Source: Spirochaetes bacterium ADurb.BinA120 (GTDB taxonomy: Bacteria > Spirochaetota > UBA4802 > UBA5368). Taken from it: a DNA stretch of 64,000 nt. Below, piece by piece: positions 8,304 to 17,300 of the stretch. The stretch is from assembly GCA_002069125.1 (NCBI GenBank), contig MVZN01000009.1, positions 1 to 64,000 on the forward strand, given 5' to 3'. Made by a program: the position numbers and the translations under genes. Every line of letters begins with the position of its first letter. The first letter of the stretch is position 1. The notes below the pieces were generated by a model. It was not told the origin of the DNA. It searched no databases and saw only the letters and a program-made list of their open reading frames with translations.

Positions 8304-8924
8304 ATGAAAAAGATAGTGGCTGTTTTCTTGCCTGTGGCGATGGTCGCGATACTCGCCGCCGGCTGCGGTTCGAAGGGTTCGTCCAGGGGCGATATGGCCA
8401 TGGATGTCTTTAACAGGGTGTCATCTATCAATACGGATTCCATCACCGGGAATAAAAACGATTCCGATGTTTCGGCGTCCAAAAAGGGCTACGACGCCCC
8501 CGGTGCGGACGGTTCGGACGCGCACTACATCCAGCCGGACGATTATTTTATCTCGAAGGAAGCTTACGGCACGCAGGCCTGGATCTACATCAGTCTTGCC
8601 AAAGTTATGACCGCGCCCGCCGCGGCGACCAAGTATGAAGGCCAGTTCATGCTGGTCCACGACGGCAAGGAAATCTGGACCAAAAATTACTGGAAAACGA
8701 GGATCGCCAACAAGGGGGATATCAAACTCGGCGCGGTCGTCATTATGTTCGAGGGCAATTCTCGAGATAACGTGTATCAAGCCCCGGCAAACAAAAAAGA
8801 GGCGCGAAACGAAGCCTGGTTCATGGCGAAGATTACCGACACCTCGGACATGTACAAAGGCTATGTAATGGTTTCCGGAGGATACCGGGTGGCCGTGGAT
8901 AACCTGCGTGTCGCGATTAAATAG
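8304..8924 (+). CDS. Putative lipoprotein, function unknown
   Basis: 206 aa, not recognised. A lipoprotein signal is clear: MKKIVAVFLP, a hydrophobic run to ILAAGC, cysteine 21, then a Gly/Ser/Asp-rich linker to about residue 80. The folded part (about 85-206) contains WIYISLAKVMT and a closing YRVAVDNLRVAIK. CAGGAGGG lies 6 bases before the ATG. It is preceded by a possibly structured leader and followed by a long GC-rich spacer, so it is probably transcribed alone. Confidence 0.65.
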   Translation: MKKIVAVFLPVAMVAILAAGCGSKGSSRGDMAMDVFNRVSSINTDSITGNKNDSDVSASKKGYDAPGADGSDAHYIQPDDYFISKEAYGTQAWIYISLAKVMTAPAAATKYEGQFMLVHDGKEIWTKNYWKTRIANKGDIKLGAVVIMFEGNSRDNVYQAPANKKEARNEAWFMAKITDTSDMYKGYVMVSGGYRVAVDNLRVAIK

Positions 8925-9256
8925 GTCCTTCCGACACATCCGAATCGCGCCCGAACGTCCCGCCCGTCCCAACGGAGGGGCGTTGGCGTGCGGTATACAC
9001 GACTGAATTCGCGGCTTTGTCCGCCCCGCGCGCGCTTTGCGCGGGGGCTGCCCGCAGACGTTCTCCCCCTCGGCCCGGGCGCTTCTTTTTTTACGAAGCG
9101 TTCCGCAAGCGGTGGGATAAGGATGGGTCTTTAGCCAACCACGCACTCTCGCTTCGTGTGAAGGATAGACGCATTGGCCGGGGGCCCTCATGTACGCCGC
9201 TGTAGGAAAGCCGGCCCCTTCGGGTTTCCGGGCCGCCCGGTGCTATGACGCCGGGC
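8925..9256. other. Intergenic GC-rich region with hairpins
   Basis: No gene is supported. One strong hairpin is at 9024-9046 (8-bp GC stem, 7-base loop), downstream of the 8304 gene. Another, 9235-9240 with 9251-9256, lies immediately after the stop of the small minus-strand gene and may end its transcript. Neither has a T-run. Confidence 0.45.
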
Positions 9257-9421
9257 CTACTGGCCCAATACGTACTTGTTTACAAGGAACTCCGTCTGCA
9301 TTGGGTTGAGGTCGTATTTGCGGCTCGCCTCGTCGATGAGGGCGTTTTTATCGGCCTCCGGATTCGCGACAAGCTCGCCGCTTATAAAACGTATTGCGTT
9401 TTCCATCGAAGAATCCATCAT
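9257..9421 (-). CDS. Small protein of 54 aa downstream of a radical SAM gene
   Basis: A short open frame that looks genuine. It starts MMDSSMENAIRFISGEL and ends FLVNKYVLGQ, has strong amphipathic helix patterns, no cysteine and no signal peptide. GAGG precedes the tandem ATGs. It lies 22 bp after the radical SAM gene on the same strand and is followed directly by a hairpin, so it is probably the last gene of the queE-radical SAM operon. The family is unknown to me. It may be a partner or substrate of the radical SAM protein; that is only a positional guess. Confidence 0.6.
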   Translation of the reverse strand: MMDSSMENAIRFISGELVANPEADKNALIDEASRKYDLNPMQTEFLVNKYVLGQ

Positions 9422-9443
9422 AACCTCGTCGTTTATCGATATG

Positions 9444-10322
9444 TTATAAGGCCCTCATGTGTTCGGGCTTTAATAGGCGCTCGTCGCGCTTTTTTAGAAC
9501 CTGGTCGATGAGAGCGATCACCCTGTGCCGGTCCTCCGGCAGCCTGGCCCTTATGGGCAGGTAGTTGGACGCGTGGTTCGAAGTAAAAAAACAGGGCGAC
9601 TTGACTTTCATGTTTATGACCATAAGCCGCAGTTCGTTCAAAAGGCCGAATTTGTCCGGCAGTACGAAGCGTCCCTCCCGCATGTCGCGATACAGCTCGG
9701 TGTTTGGAAGCAGCATGACGGTAAGCGCCCCCGCGTAATGCGGCGACATGTCCCCAAGGTGCTTTCCGGTATCGATAGCGTGTTCCTCCGAAAGCTCGGT
9801 CCCGCCTATGCCTAAAAGCACCGTCTGCGAGAGGAGGATTCCGGCAGCCTTTATCTTTTCGGCCGCCTCGAGCTGTTTGTGCGGAAACGCGCCCTTCTTT
9901 ATGCGCCGTAGCACCTCCCTGTTTCCGCTCTCTATCCCCTGGTAGACTATGCCGAGACCGGCCCCCTTTAGCGCCGAAAGCTCCTGGGGGGTTTTTTTGA
10001 GGATGGCCTTGGTATTGCCATAGACGCCGACGCGTTCGATCGCGGGGTTCTTTTTTTTGATGTAATGGATGATCTCCAGAATTTGTTCATTTGGAAGTAT
10101 GAGCACGTCGCCGTCGGCCAGAAAGGCCCTGGTAAATTCGTGGCGGTACGAAGACATCTCGTCGATGTCCCGTTTTATAAGGGCCATGTCCTTCAGCCTG
10201 AATTTTTGGTCCTTATAGGTGCCGCAGAATGTGCACTGATTGTGCGAGCAGCCAACGGTCACCTGTATGATCATGCTGTATGCCTCGCTTGGAGGGCGTA
10301 TAACGTGACCTACGTAGTCCAT
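9444..10322 (-). CDS. Radical SAM protein with C-x4-C-x2-C cluster motif
   Basis: A radical SAM enzyme of 292 aa (COG1032-like). The cluster-binding motif is CSHNQCTFC at residues 25-33, a C-x4-C-x2-C spacing rather than the usual C-x3-C-x2-C. The SAM-binding GGTE-like and YQGIESG segments follow. The C-terminus has the family-typical SNHASNYLPIRARLPEDR. AAAGGG sits about 8 bases before the ATG. It lies 13 bp after queE and is probably co-transcribed with it. The reaction catalysed by this subgroup is not known to me. Confidence 0.85.
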   Translation of the reverse strand: MDYVGHVIRPPSEAYSMIIQVTVGCSHNQCTFCGTYKDQKFRLKDMALIKRDIDEMSSYRHEFTRAFLADGDVLILPNEQILEIIHYIKKKNPAIERVGVYGNTKAILKKTPQELSALKGAGLGIVYQGIESGNREVLRRIKKGAFPHKQLEAAEKIKAAGILLSQTVLLGIGGTELSEEHAIDTGKHLGDMSPHYAGALTVMLLPNTELYRDMREGRFVLPDKFGLLNELRLMVINMKVKSPCFFTSNHASNYLPIRARLPEDRHRVIALIDQVLKKRDERLLKPEHMRAL

Positions 10323-10334
10323 CGCGCATCCCTT

Positions 10335-10976
10335 TCATTTTTTCGGCTCGCCTTCGGGCCAGAGGACCGTGTGGAGCTGCATGTTTAGCCTGAGCCCGTG
10401 TCCGTCCGCGAGTATAAGCCGGGCGAGCTCCGCAGGGTCCATAACCCCGCGCACAGGGGAAAGATTAATAACGGGTCCAGGCTTGGCAAGATGTTTTTTA
10501 ACGAAAGTGCGGGCGAAATCGTAGTCCGCGCGGTCGGCAATGACGAATTTCAGCTCGTCGCGCTCGGCTAGAAAGGCGAGGTTCTCCATGAGAAACGAGC
10601 CCTCCTCGCCGCTTGAGGGCGTTTTTACGTCGACGATCTTTACGACTTCCACGGGGACTTCGGAAAGATCCCTGCTTCCGTTCGTTTCGAGCCGTATGCG
10701 GCGGGAGGCGCAAAGCCGCCGCATAAGCCCGATCGTGCCCTCCTGGCAGAGCGGCTCGCCGCCCGTTATCGTGATATGGTCGGCATGCGGGTGTTTGGTT
10801 ACGGCATCCAATATCCGTTCCATGGCCATGCGCCGCCCGCCCGTCCGGGCGTAGACCGTATCGCACCATGCGCAGTTGAGGTTGCACCCCGCCAGCCTGA
10901 TGAAAAAGGAGGGAAATCCACTGCGGGTGGTCTCGCCCTGGATGGAGTAAAAAAGCTCGCTTACCAGAAGGTCCAT
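10335..10976 (-). CDS. queE: 7-carboxy-7-deazaguanine synthase QueE
   Basis: A radical SAM enzyme of 213 aa. It converts 6-carboxy-tetrahydropterin to 7-carboxy-7-deazaguanine in queuosine/7-deazapurine biosynthesis. Typical features are the N-terminal ELFYSIQGETTRSGFPSFF, the cluster motif CNLNCAWCDT (about residues 31-40), the TGGEPL motif, and the C-terminal hydrophobic SAM-binding region. The length is that of the family. No other que gene is in the window. It is flanked by the propeller gene upstream (2 bp) and the radical SAM gene downstream, all on the minus strand. Confidence 0.9.
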   Translation of the reverse strand: MDLLVSELFYSIQGETTRSGFPSFFIRLAGCNLNCAWCDTVYARTGGRRMAMERILDAVTKHPHADHITITGGEPLCQEGTIGLMRRLCASRRIRLETNGSRDLSEVPVEVVKIVDVKTPSSGEEGSFLMENLAFLAERDELKFVIADRADYDFARTFVKKHLAKPGPVINLSPVRGVMDPAELARLILADGHGLRLNMQLHTVLWPEGEPKK

Positions 10977-10978
10977 CC

Positions 10979-12121
10979 CTAAGGGGTCCCTTTCATTTTT
11001 TCGGCGGCCAGCCGCTCGAGGCGTGGGAGCTCGATGCGGGCAATCAGTATGTCGCTTCGGGCGAGCATGCCGATGATCCAGGGGTAGTCCCGAGCCGTGT
11101 CGCTGGTGTAATAACTTATATAGGCGGCGCCTTCGCGGATGACAACACCGGCGTATGAAGTGTCGCCGGCGCTCGGAAGGTCGGAGAGATATACAAGGCG
11201 GTCCTTCAATACGCGGTAGAGCGCCGTGCGCTTGCGGGCGAGAATGCTCCCGTAATACGAAAAAAAGCCGGGCGGGTCGGGGTTGTGCCTTCCGACGGCA
11301 TAGAGGTTTCCGTTATACGAGAATAGGGCCGGGCCGTCCAGGCGCGTCACGCGGCTCTCCACGGACTTCCAGGAGGTGTAAGGCGGGGCCGCCGTGGCTA
11401 TAAGGGTGGAGGCGCGCTCGTCGCCAAGCCAGCTATCGGAGCCCTCCAGGCGGGCCGTGGCCAGGAGCCTGCCGTCGGGCAGAAACTCGATTGCGGTCTC
11501 GTCGTTCCATCCACCCTCGTGGATTGCCGATACGCGCTCCCACCGAAGGCCGTCGAAGGATTTTAGAAGAATCGACCTGCCGTGCTCGTGCCAGTAGGCG
11601 GGCGCGTACCAGGTACGGCCGTCGCGCGTCTTCGGCCGCCAGAAGAGCCATCCCTCCGGCTCGATATCGATGAGCGGCGTCCATTCCTTTCCATCGGCGC
11701 TGGTTCGCAGCGCCGTGCTGTAGGGCTCGGCTATGAAGCGCGTGCTCTTCAACACATAGAGGAAGAGGCGCCCTGCCATGGGTACGAGTTTCGGATCGCG
11801 TATGTCCTCTCCCGGTATGTTCACCTCGGAGAGCTTTTCCCACGAGCGTGCGTCCCCGGAACGCCAGAGCATCAGCCTGCATTTTTCGGTCGCAAAATGA
11901 TAGGGGGAGTTGGCGTGCACCAGGTAAAAATTCCCCTTCCAGAAGATCATGTCGGTGTTCGAGTTGTGCATGCCGTCGGCTACGGCGCTCCAGGTTTCGA
12001 GCTTGAGTGATGGCTCCACGCGTGCGGCGTTGGGTCTGAAGCACCAGTAGAGCAGTAGAAGAAGCGCGCAGAGAACGATAAAAAGCATTAGAACGAGGGT
12101 GATTTTCAGCAGCTTTTTCAT
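10979..12121 (-). CDS. Membrane-anchored sialidase/glycosidase-like beta-propeller protein
   Basis: 380 aa with an uncleaved N-terminal membrane anchor (residues 5-26). It is followed by an extracytoplasmic domain built of repeated propeller blades, for example LMLWRSGDARSWEKLSEV and LRTSADGKEWTPL, which are Asp-box-like S-x-D-G-x-x-W motifs recurring at least four times. This is the pattern of sialidase-fold and GH43/GH32-like hydrolases. I see no definitive catalytic triad, so enzymatic activity is uncertain. It starts the minus-strand group that continues with queE 2 bp downstream. Confidence 0.6.
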   Translation of the reverse strand: MKKLLKITLVLMLFIVLCALLLLLYWCFRPNAARVEPSLKLETWSAVADGMHNSNTDMIFWKGNFYLVHANSPYHFATEKCRLMLWRSGDARSWEKLSEVNIPGEDIRDPKLVPMAGRLFLYVLKSTRFIAEPYSTALRTSADGKEWTPLIDIEPEGWLFWRPKTRDGRTWYAPAYWHEHGRSILLKSFDGLRWERVSAIHEGGWNDETAIEFLPDGRLLATARLEGSDSWLGDERASTLIATAAPPYTSWKSVESRVTRLDGPALFSYNGNLYAVGRHNPDPPGFFSYYGSILARKRTALYRVLKDRLVYLSDLPSAGDTSYAGVVIREGAAYISYYTSDTARDYPWIIGMLARSDILIARIELPRLERLAAEKMKGTP

Positions 12122-12147
12122 GATTAGCCTCCTTGTCTCCGGTACGA

Positions 12148-13236
12148 TTACGGGCGCATTAGCTTCCTCCCGGAAGGGGCCGCGCCGCCCTTGGACTCGT
12201 AAAGCCTCGTGAATTCTTCCATGTACACGCGGGCTATCTCCTCGTTATGGATGATGAGTATGTTTTCGTCGTTTCTGAGGTTCGCTCCGCGCGAGTAGTT
12301 GAACGATCCGGTTATTACAATAGACTCGTCGATGATCATCACCTTGTGATGCATGCGCCCGATGCCGGAAATGATTCTTACGGGAATGCCCTCGATTTTA
12401 AATTTTACGAATTGGGAGTCCCTGCTGTTCGTTCCGGTCTTTTCCATGACCCCGCCGACGTCCAGGCCGTTTTTATGGAGCCGTACAAGCTCTTCGCCGA
12501 GCGGTTTGCTTGTGAACGAAAAGGCCATAAAGCGTACGGACCGCCTGGCTTTCGTTAGGCGCTTCAGGATGATTCGCTCGACATTGTCGTCCGGCGAGAA
12601 ATACGCGTTTACGTCGGTATTCCCGATCCTTACATGGTATTTCTTCGTGAGCGCCGCGAAGGCGCCGAACTCTCTCCTGTTTCCGAAGACGCCGTCTCGG
12701 TGCATCTCCATGAATTCCGCGGTGAATATCTCCGCGAGCTCGGGGGAGTATATAGCGATGGCGTTGTTGTCGTTTTTCATCGCGCCGTTGAGCGTGAGGT
12801 TGTATGAGCCGGTCCATACGAACGCTCCATCGACGACCGCGAACTTGTTGTGCATGAGGCCGGGCCCGTTGTCGGTGACCACCGGGATTCCGGCATTGGC
12901 CAGGGAGCGCAGCGGCGCCTTTTGCGCGTTGTCACGTTCCGTCACTATGCGCACGTCTATGCCGCGGCGATGGGCCTCAAGCAGTCGGGCGGCGATCGTT
13001 TCGTCTGAAATGTCGTAAAACGCGCCGTAAACGCTCCGCGAGGCGTGACCGATGAGCCGCTTGAAGGCGGCGTCGGGCGAGTTGTCGTTTCTTCGGGAGG
13101 CCGAAGCCCCAGGATTTGCAAAATAGACCCGCCACCATCCGTTCTCCCGATTGCCTTCCGGCGCCGGGGAGGAGGCAAGGAGCAAAATCGCGGCGAGCGG
13201 GGCGATTCGGGCGATACTGAAAGTGGGCATGCGCAT
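12148..13236 (-). CDS. Exported phospholipase D family protein
   Basis: A PLD-superfamily protein of 362 aa with two HKD motifs. The first is HNKFAVVDGAFVWTGSYN (around residues 130-147). The second is HHKVMIIDESIVITGSFN, about 170 residues later. Both keep the H, K and D and the trailing G-S-x-N. A Sec-type signal peptide (about residues 8-24) suggests a periplasmic or external enzyme. The family includes phosphodiesterases acting on phospholipids or nucleic acid (Nuc-like); the substrate here is not determinable. It lies 26 bp upstream of the propeller gene on the same strand. Confidence 0.85.
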   Translation of the reverse strand: MRMPTFSIARIAPLAAILLLASSPAPEGNRENGWWRVYFANPGASASRRNDNSPDAAFKRLIGHASRSVYGAFYDISDETIAARLLEAHRRGIDVRIVTERDNAQKAPLRSLANAGIPVVTDNGPGLMHNKFAVVDGAFVWTGSYNLTLNGAMKNDNNAIAIYSPELAEIFTAEFMEMHRDGVFGNRREFGAFAALTKKYHVRIGNTDVNAYFSPDDNVERIILKRLTKARRSVRFMAFSFTSKPLGEELVRLHKNGLDVGGVMEKTGTNSRDSQFVKFKIEGIPVRIISGIGRMHHKVMIIDESIVITGSFNYSRGANLRNDENILIIHNEEIARVYMEEFTRLYESKGGAAPSGRKLMRP

Positions 13237-13263
13237 GACGAGGACGTGTCTCCGCCGCGGCGG

Positions 13264-14247
13264 TCAGGCCCCATCCTGAAGGGCGGATTTTTTCTCGTAT
13301 AACATGTTTTCGAATTCCGTAAAGAGGAGCTGGTCGTCCGTGCCCGGATACATCAGCTTTACCTTCGCGATCAGCGTAAAAAAGGAGGCGAGCGGGGCGG
13401 CGTCGTTCATTCTCTCGATAATGGAGCGGACCTCCGCCTCTTTCTTTCCGAGCAGATGGATGTAAAACCGTAATGAGCCCTGAATGGCCTCCAGTTTAGG
13501 GAGGTTCTTTCGGATTTCAGCGTCCTCTTCGCTTTTGGAAAGCATCGTCGAAACGAAACTGAGTATATACTCCGCCTCGAGCGGGGACAGGTCGAAGTCG
13601 AGTATGAGCTGGTTCACCTTGGAGATGTTCATCTCGCGCAGATGGACGCGGGCGAGGAATACCGGGTTGTTCGACATCATGTTTATGTTTACGTCCTTCG
13701 CCACCTCGGTCGCGCGCTGGTCGTCGAAGCTGTTGATCTCGCTCTCCTCCCTGGGGGCGCCGCCGTCCTCGTCCCTGCCGCCCGCCAGGATTATATGGGC
13801 GTCGGCGAGCCTGTTTTTGATGATTATAATGTCGTTGCGTGTCACCGAGCCGCTTACCACTATATGGTCGGGTCTGGTTCCGGCCTCGGTCTCGCGCACC
13901 AGCGAGGAGATGTCCCTTAGGGCCTTAAGCCTTACGGGGATAAGGTCGATGCCTCTTTCGGCGGGGATGAAGATATAGCGCTGCCTGCGATCGGCGTCTG
14001 TATCGACATAGGGAATTACGATCTGCCCCCTTGTGGCCTTTAAAAAGGACATCTCCGCGCCCGCGTTGTTCTTTACCGTGAAACTTCCGCCGACGAAAAT
14101 GACGAGAGGGACCCGGTGCAGAACCTTCAGGCCAGCGGCGTCCGCGTAAATGGTTTTTCCCTTTTCGTCGAAGGCAAGATAATTCCATTTTTTCGGAAAT
14201 ACCTTGAGCGTTATGCCGCGGGGTGTCGCCTGTTCTATGAAATCCAT
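13264..14247 (-). CDS. Hypothetical cytosolic protein of 327 aa
   Basis: Not recognised. There is no signal peptide or membrane segment. Residues 1-110 are strand-rich with YIFIPAERGIDLIPVRLKAL. Residues 115-160 hold an alternating strand-helix block with HIVVSGSVTRNDIIIIKNRL. The C-terminal half (190-320) is strongly helical, for example LREMNISKVNQLILDFDLS. It is divergently transcribed from the giant repeat protein, 88 bp apart, and is followed by the PLD gene 27 bp downstream on the same strand. Confidence 0.55.
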   Translation of the reverse strand: MDFIEQATPRGITLKVFPKKWNYLAFDEKGKTIYADAAGLKVLHRVPLVIFVGGSFTVKNNAGAEMSFLKATRGQIVIPYVDTDADRRQRYIFIPAERGIDLIPVRLKALRDISSLVRETEAGTRPDHIVVSGSVTRNDIIIIKNRLADAHIILAGGRDEDGGAPREESEINSFDDQRATEVAKDVNINMMSNNPVFLARVHLREMNISKVNQLILDFDLSPLEAEYILSFVSTMLSKSEEDAEIRKNLPKLEAIQGSLRFYIHLLGKKEAEVRSIIERMNDAAPLASFFTLIAKVKLMYPGTDDQLLFTEFENMLYEKKSALQDGA

Positions 14248-14371
14248 ATATATGGAGCCTATCGGGCCGATTGTCTTAAATCAAACACTTTTTGGCCTTT
14301 AATAAAATATTTGACAATCACCTTCGACGAAAGGGATGATCGAGGATCGTTATTCCCGCGTCCGGAGATAT

Positions 14372-17300
14372 ATGATGAAGCCTGTCAACGTAAGCCTGAG
14401 AACAATGCGCGGCGGCGCGATCAGCGCCTTTTCGAGCCAGCTCGACGATGCGCACCCGGCGGCCGCCGTGCTTGAAGACGATGGATACTGGAGCAGCCAG
14501 AAAAGCAATTCCATGGTCCCCGAGTATATCACCATCGATTACGGAGATATTGTTCCCGTCGACCGCGTCGAGATAGACGCTTCGCCGGCCGGCAGGGTGA
14601 CCTTTCCCCACGACTTCAGGCTGGAGTTGAGCGTCGACGGCGCGGTATGGCGCGTGGTCAGGAGCGAGAGAAAATACGAGATGGAGGATGGCCCGGCATA
14701 CCGTCTCGACCTCCCACTTGCGCTTGCCCGCTTCATCAGGCTGTATATAACGAGACCGCGCAAAACCGGAACAAAATACTTTTCCGAAATCGGCGCCATA
14801 AGGGCGGGCATTGGCGGGGCCCGCGAGGTGAGCGCGTCGAGCCATTCGTCCTACGAACACGCGCCGAGGCTGCTGCTGGAAAGCGCCGGCGCGTCCTTCT
14901 GGGAATCGGAGGTCCGAACAGGCGCGTCCCGTGAACACGTAGAGATCGATCTGGGAAGGACGCTTCATGTCAACGGCGTGTGGCTCGCCTCCGCCGGCAT
15001 GATTCCCCATGGTTTTCCCGAGAACTATTCAATAGAGGTCAGCGCCGACCGCACCGTATGGGCCCCGCTCGTGGAGGAAAAATTCTTTTCCGCGCAGCCG
15101 GCCACCACCTATTTTCACGAGGCCGCGGTGACGCCGGCGCGCTATGTCCGTGTCGAGATGAGCACTGTTCTGATAGAGTCCAGAACCTTCGGGGCCCGCC
15201 TGGCCGGTTTCGCCGTAAGCGCCGCCCCCTTCGAATTTACCCACACCCACAACATCGGCGAACTGACTCCGCAGGCATCCATCTTCCAGGCTGGAGTGGT
15301 GCGCCTGGCCCGCGACGGAGACGATTCGCTAGGCACGGTGGTGCAGGCCAGCGACCGCCGTCTCCGCGACGCCACAACGGTGTTCAAGGGGGTGGTGCGG
15401 CTCGCCGAGGACGGGGACGACAGGCCGGGACTCGCCGTACAATCGTCCGACTCGCGCTTCAAGCCCGCTTCGGAGCTCCGGCCGGGCATGGTGCGGCTTG
15501 CCTACGACCGGGAGAGCAAACCCGGCATAGCGGTGCAGGCGAACGATTCGCGCCTGGCCGAGGCTACGGAGAACTCCTACGGCACGGTCCGTCTCTGCCC
15601 TGACGGGGTATATTCCGAGATGAGCGTGGTCAGGGGGGCGGACAGCAGGCTTAAAAAGGCCACGACGATGGCCCACGGCATATGCCGCCTTGCGGCCGAC
15701 GGCGAGAACAACCCGGAATGCGTGGTGCAGGGGAACGACCGCAGGCTTCGTGACGGCACGACCATCAACAAGGGCATTGTGGAGCTTGCCGAGGACGGCG
15801 AGGCGGCGGAGGGCGTGGCGGTACAGGGAAACGACCGGCGCCTGAAAGACGCGACCACGATGGCGAAGGGCATTGTGGAGCTTGCCGAGGACGGGGAGGA
15901 CCGCGAAAATGTCGCGGTGCAGGGAAACGACCGCAGGCTTAAGGACGCCGGCGATTCGTCGAAGGGCATTCTGCGCTTCGCGAAGGACGGCGAGGATTCG
16001 CCGCTGGCGGCGGTGCAGGGGAGCGACCGGCGTTTGAAAGACGCGACCACGACGGCGAAGGGCATTGTGGAGCTCGCCGAGGACGGTGAGAATTCCCCGC
16101 TTGTCGCGGTGCAGGGGAGCGACCGCAGGCTTAAGGACGCCGGCGATTCGTCGAAGGGCATTCTGCGCTTCGCGAAGGACGGCGAGGATTCGCCGCTGGC
16201 GGCGGTGCAGGGGAGCGACCGGCGTCTTAAAGACGCGACCACGACCGCGAAGGGGATTGTGGAGCTTGCCGAGGATGGCGAGGACCGCGAATGCGTCGCG
16301 GTACAGGGGAGCGACCGTCGCCTTAAAGACGCGACCACGACGGCGAAGGGCATTGTGGAGCTTGCCGAGGATGGCGAGGACCGCGAATGCGTCGCGGTAC
16401 AGGGGAGCGACCGAAGGCTTAAGGACGCCGGCGATTCGTCGAAGGGCATTCTGCGCTTCGCGAAGGATGGCGAGGATTCGCCCCTGTCGGCGGTGCAGGG
16501 GAGCGACCGCCGCCTGAAAAACGCGACCACAACGGCGAGGGGCATTGTGGAGCTCGCCGAGGACGGCGAGGCGGCCGAGGGCGTCGCGGTACAGGGGAGC
16601 GACCGCCGTTTGAAAGACGCGACCACCATGGCGAAGGGCATTGTGGAGCTTGCCGAGGACGGCGAGGATGCCGAGGGAGTCGTGGTGCAGGGGAACGATC
16701 GGAGGCTTAAAAACGCCACCGAGGAGGCGCCGGGGATCGTGGTTCTTGCGGCTAACGGAGAGGCCAGAAGGGGGGCCGTGCTCCAGTCGGACGACGTACG
16801 GCTTTCGGACGCGCGCGAGCCGCTCCCGCATACCCACAACTACGCGCCCCTGGTCCACGCGTACTCCAGCCATTCCGGCGCGATAAGCATTACCGAAAAG
16901 CGCAGTGAGGAGTTTACCGGGGTGACGCCGCCTCCGGACGCCTCCGCGGTGGTCTACGCGAAGAACGAGTCGCCCGGAGAGGGGGCTGTCGGCGTGCTGG
17001 GAATCGCCGCAGGGGGCCGGGAGGGCGCGCCGCGCTCGTGGGGGGTGCTCGGCCATGGCGCGTTCTCGGGGGTCCGCGGGCAGTCGGCGGGAACGGAGGC
17101 TAACGGGCCGCGGGGCTGCGGCGTGCTGGGCGTTTCGCGTTTCGGCGCGGGAGGGGTTTTCGCGAGCGAGCATTCCTACTCGCTTGTCGTCGACGGGTTT
17201 GGCTCGATCGACGAGTACGACGATACTGTGAATCTTGTGGGCAACGGCGAGGCGCTCATGGTGCGGGGCTCTTCGGAGTTCCATGGCAGGGTGCGCATAC

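Noticed and set aside
14311-14316. TTGACA as promoter of the fibre gene
   Set aside because: It lies too close to the start codons, and no -10 is found at 16-18 bp.
15293-16828. CRISPR array
   Set aside because: The 96-bp repeats are contiguous, in frame and coding, with no spacers and no cas genes.
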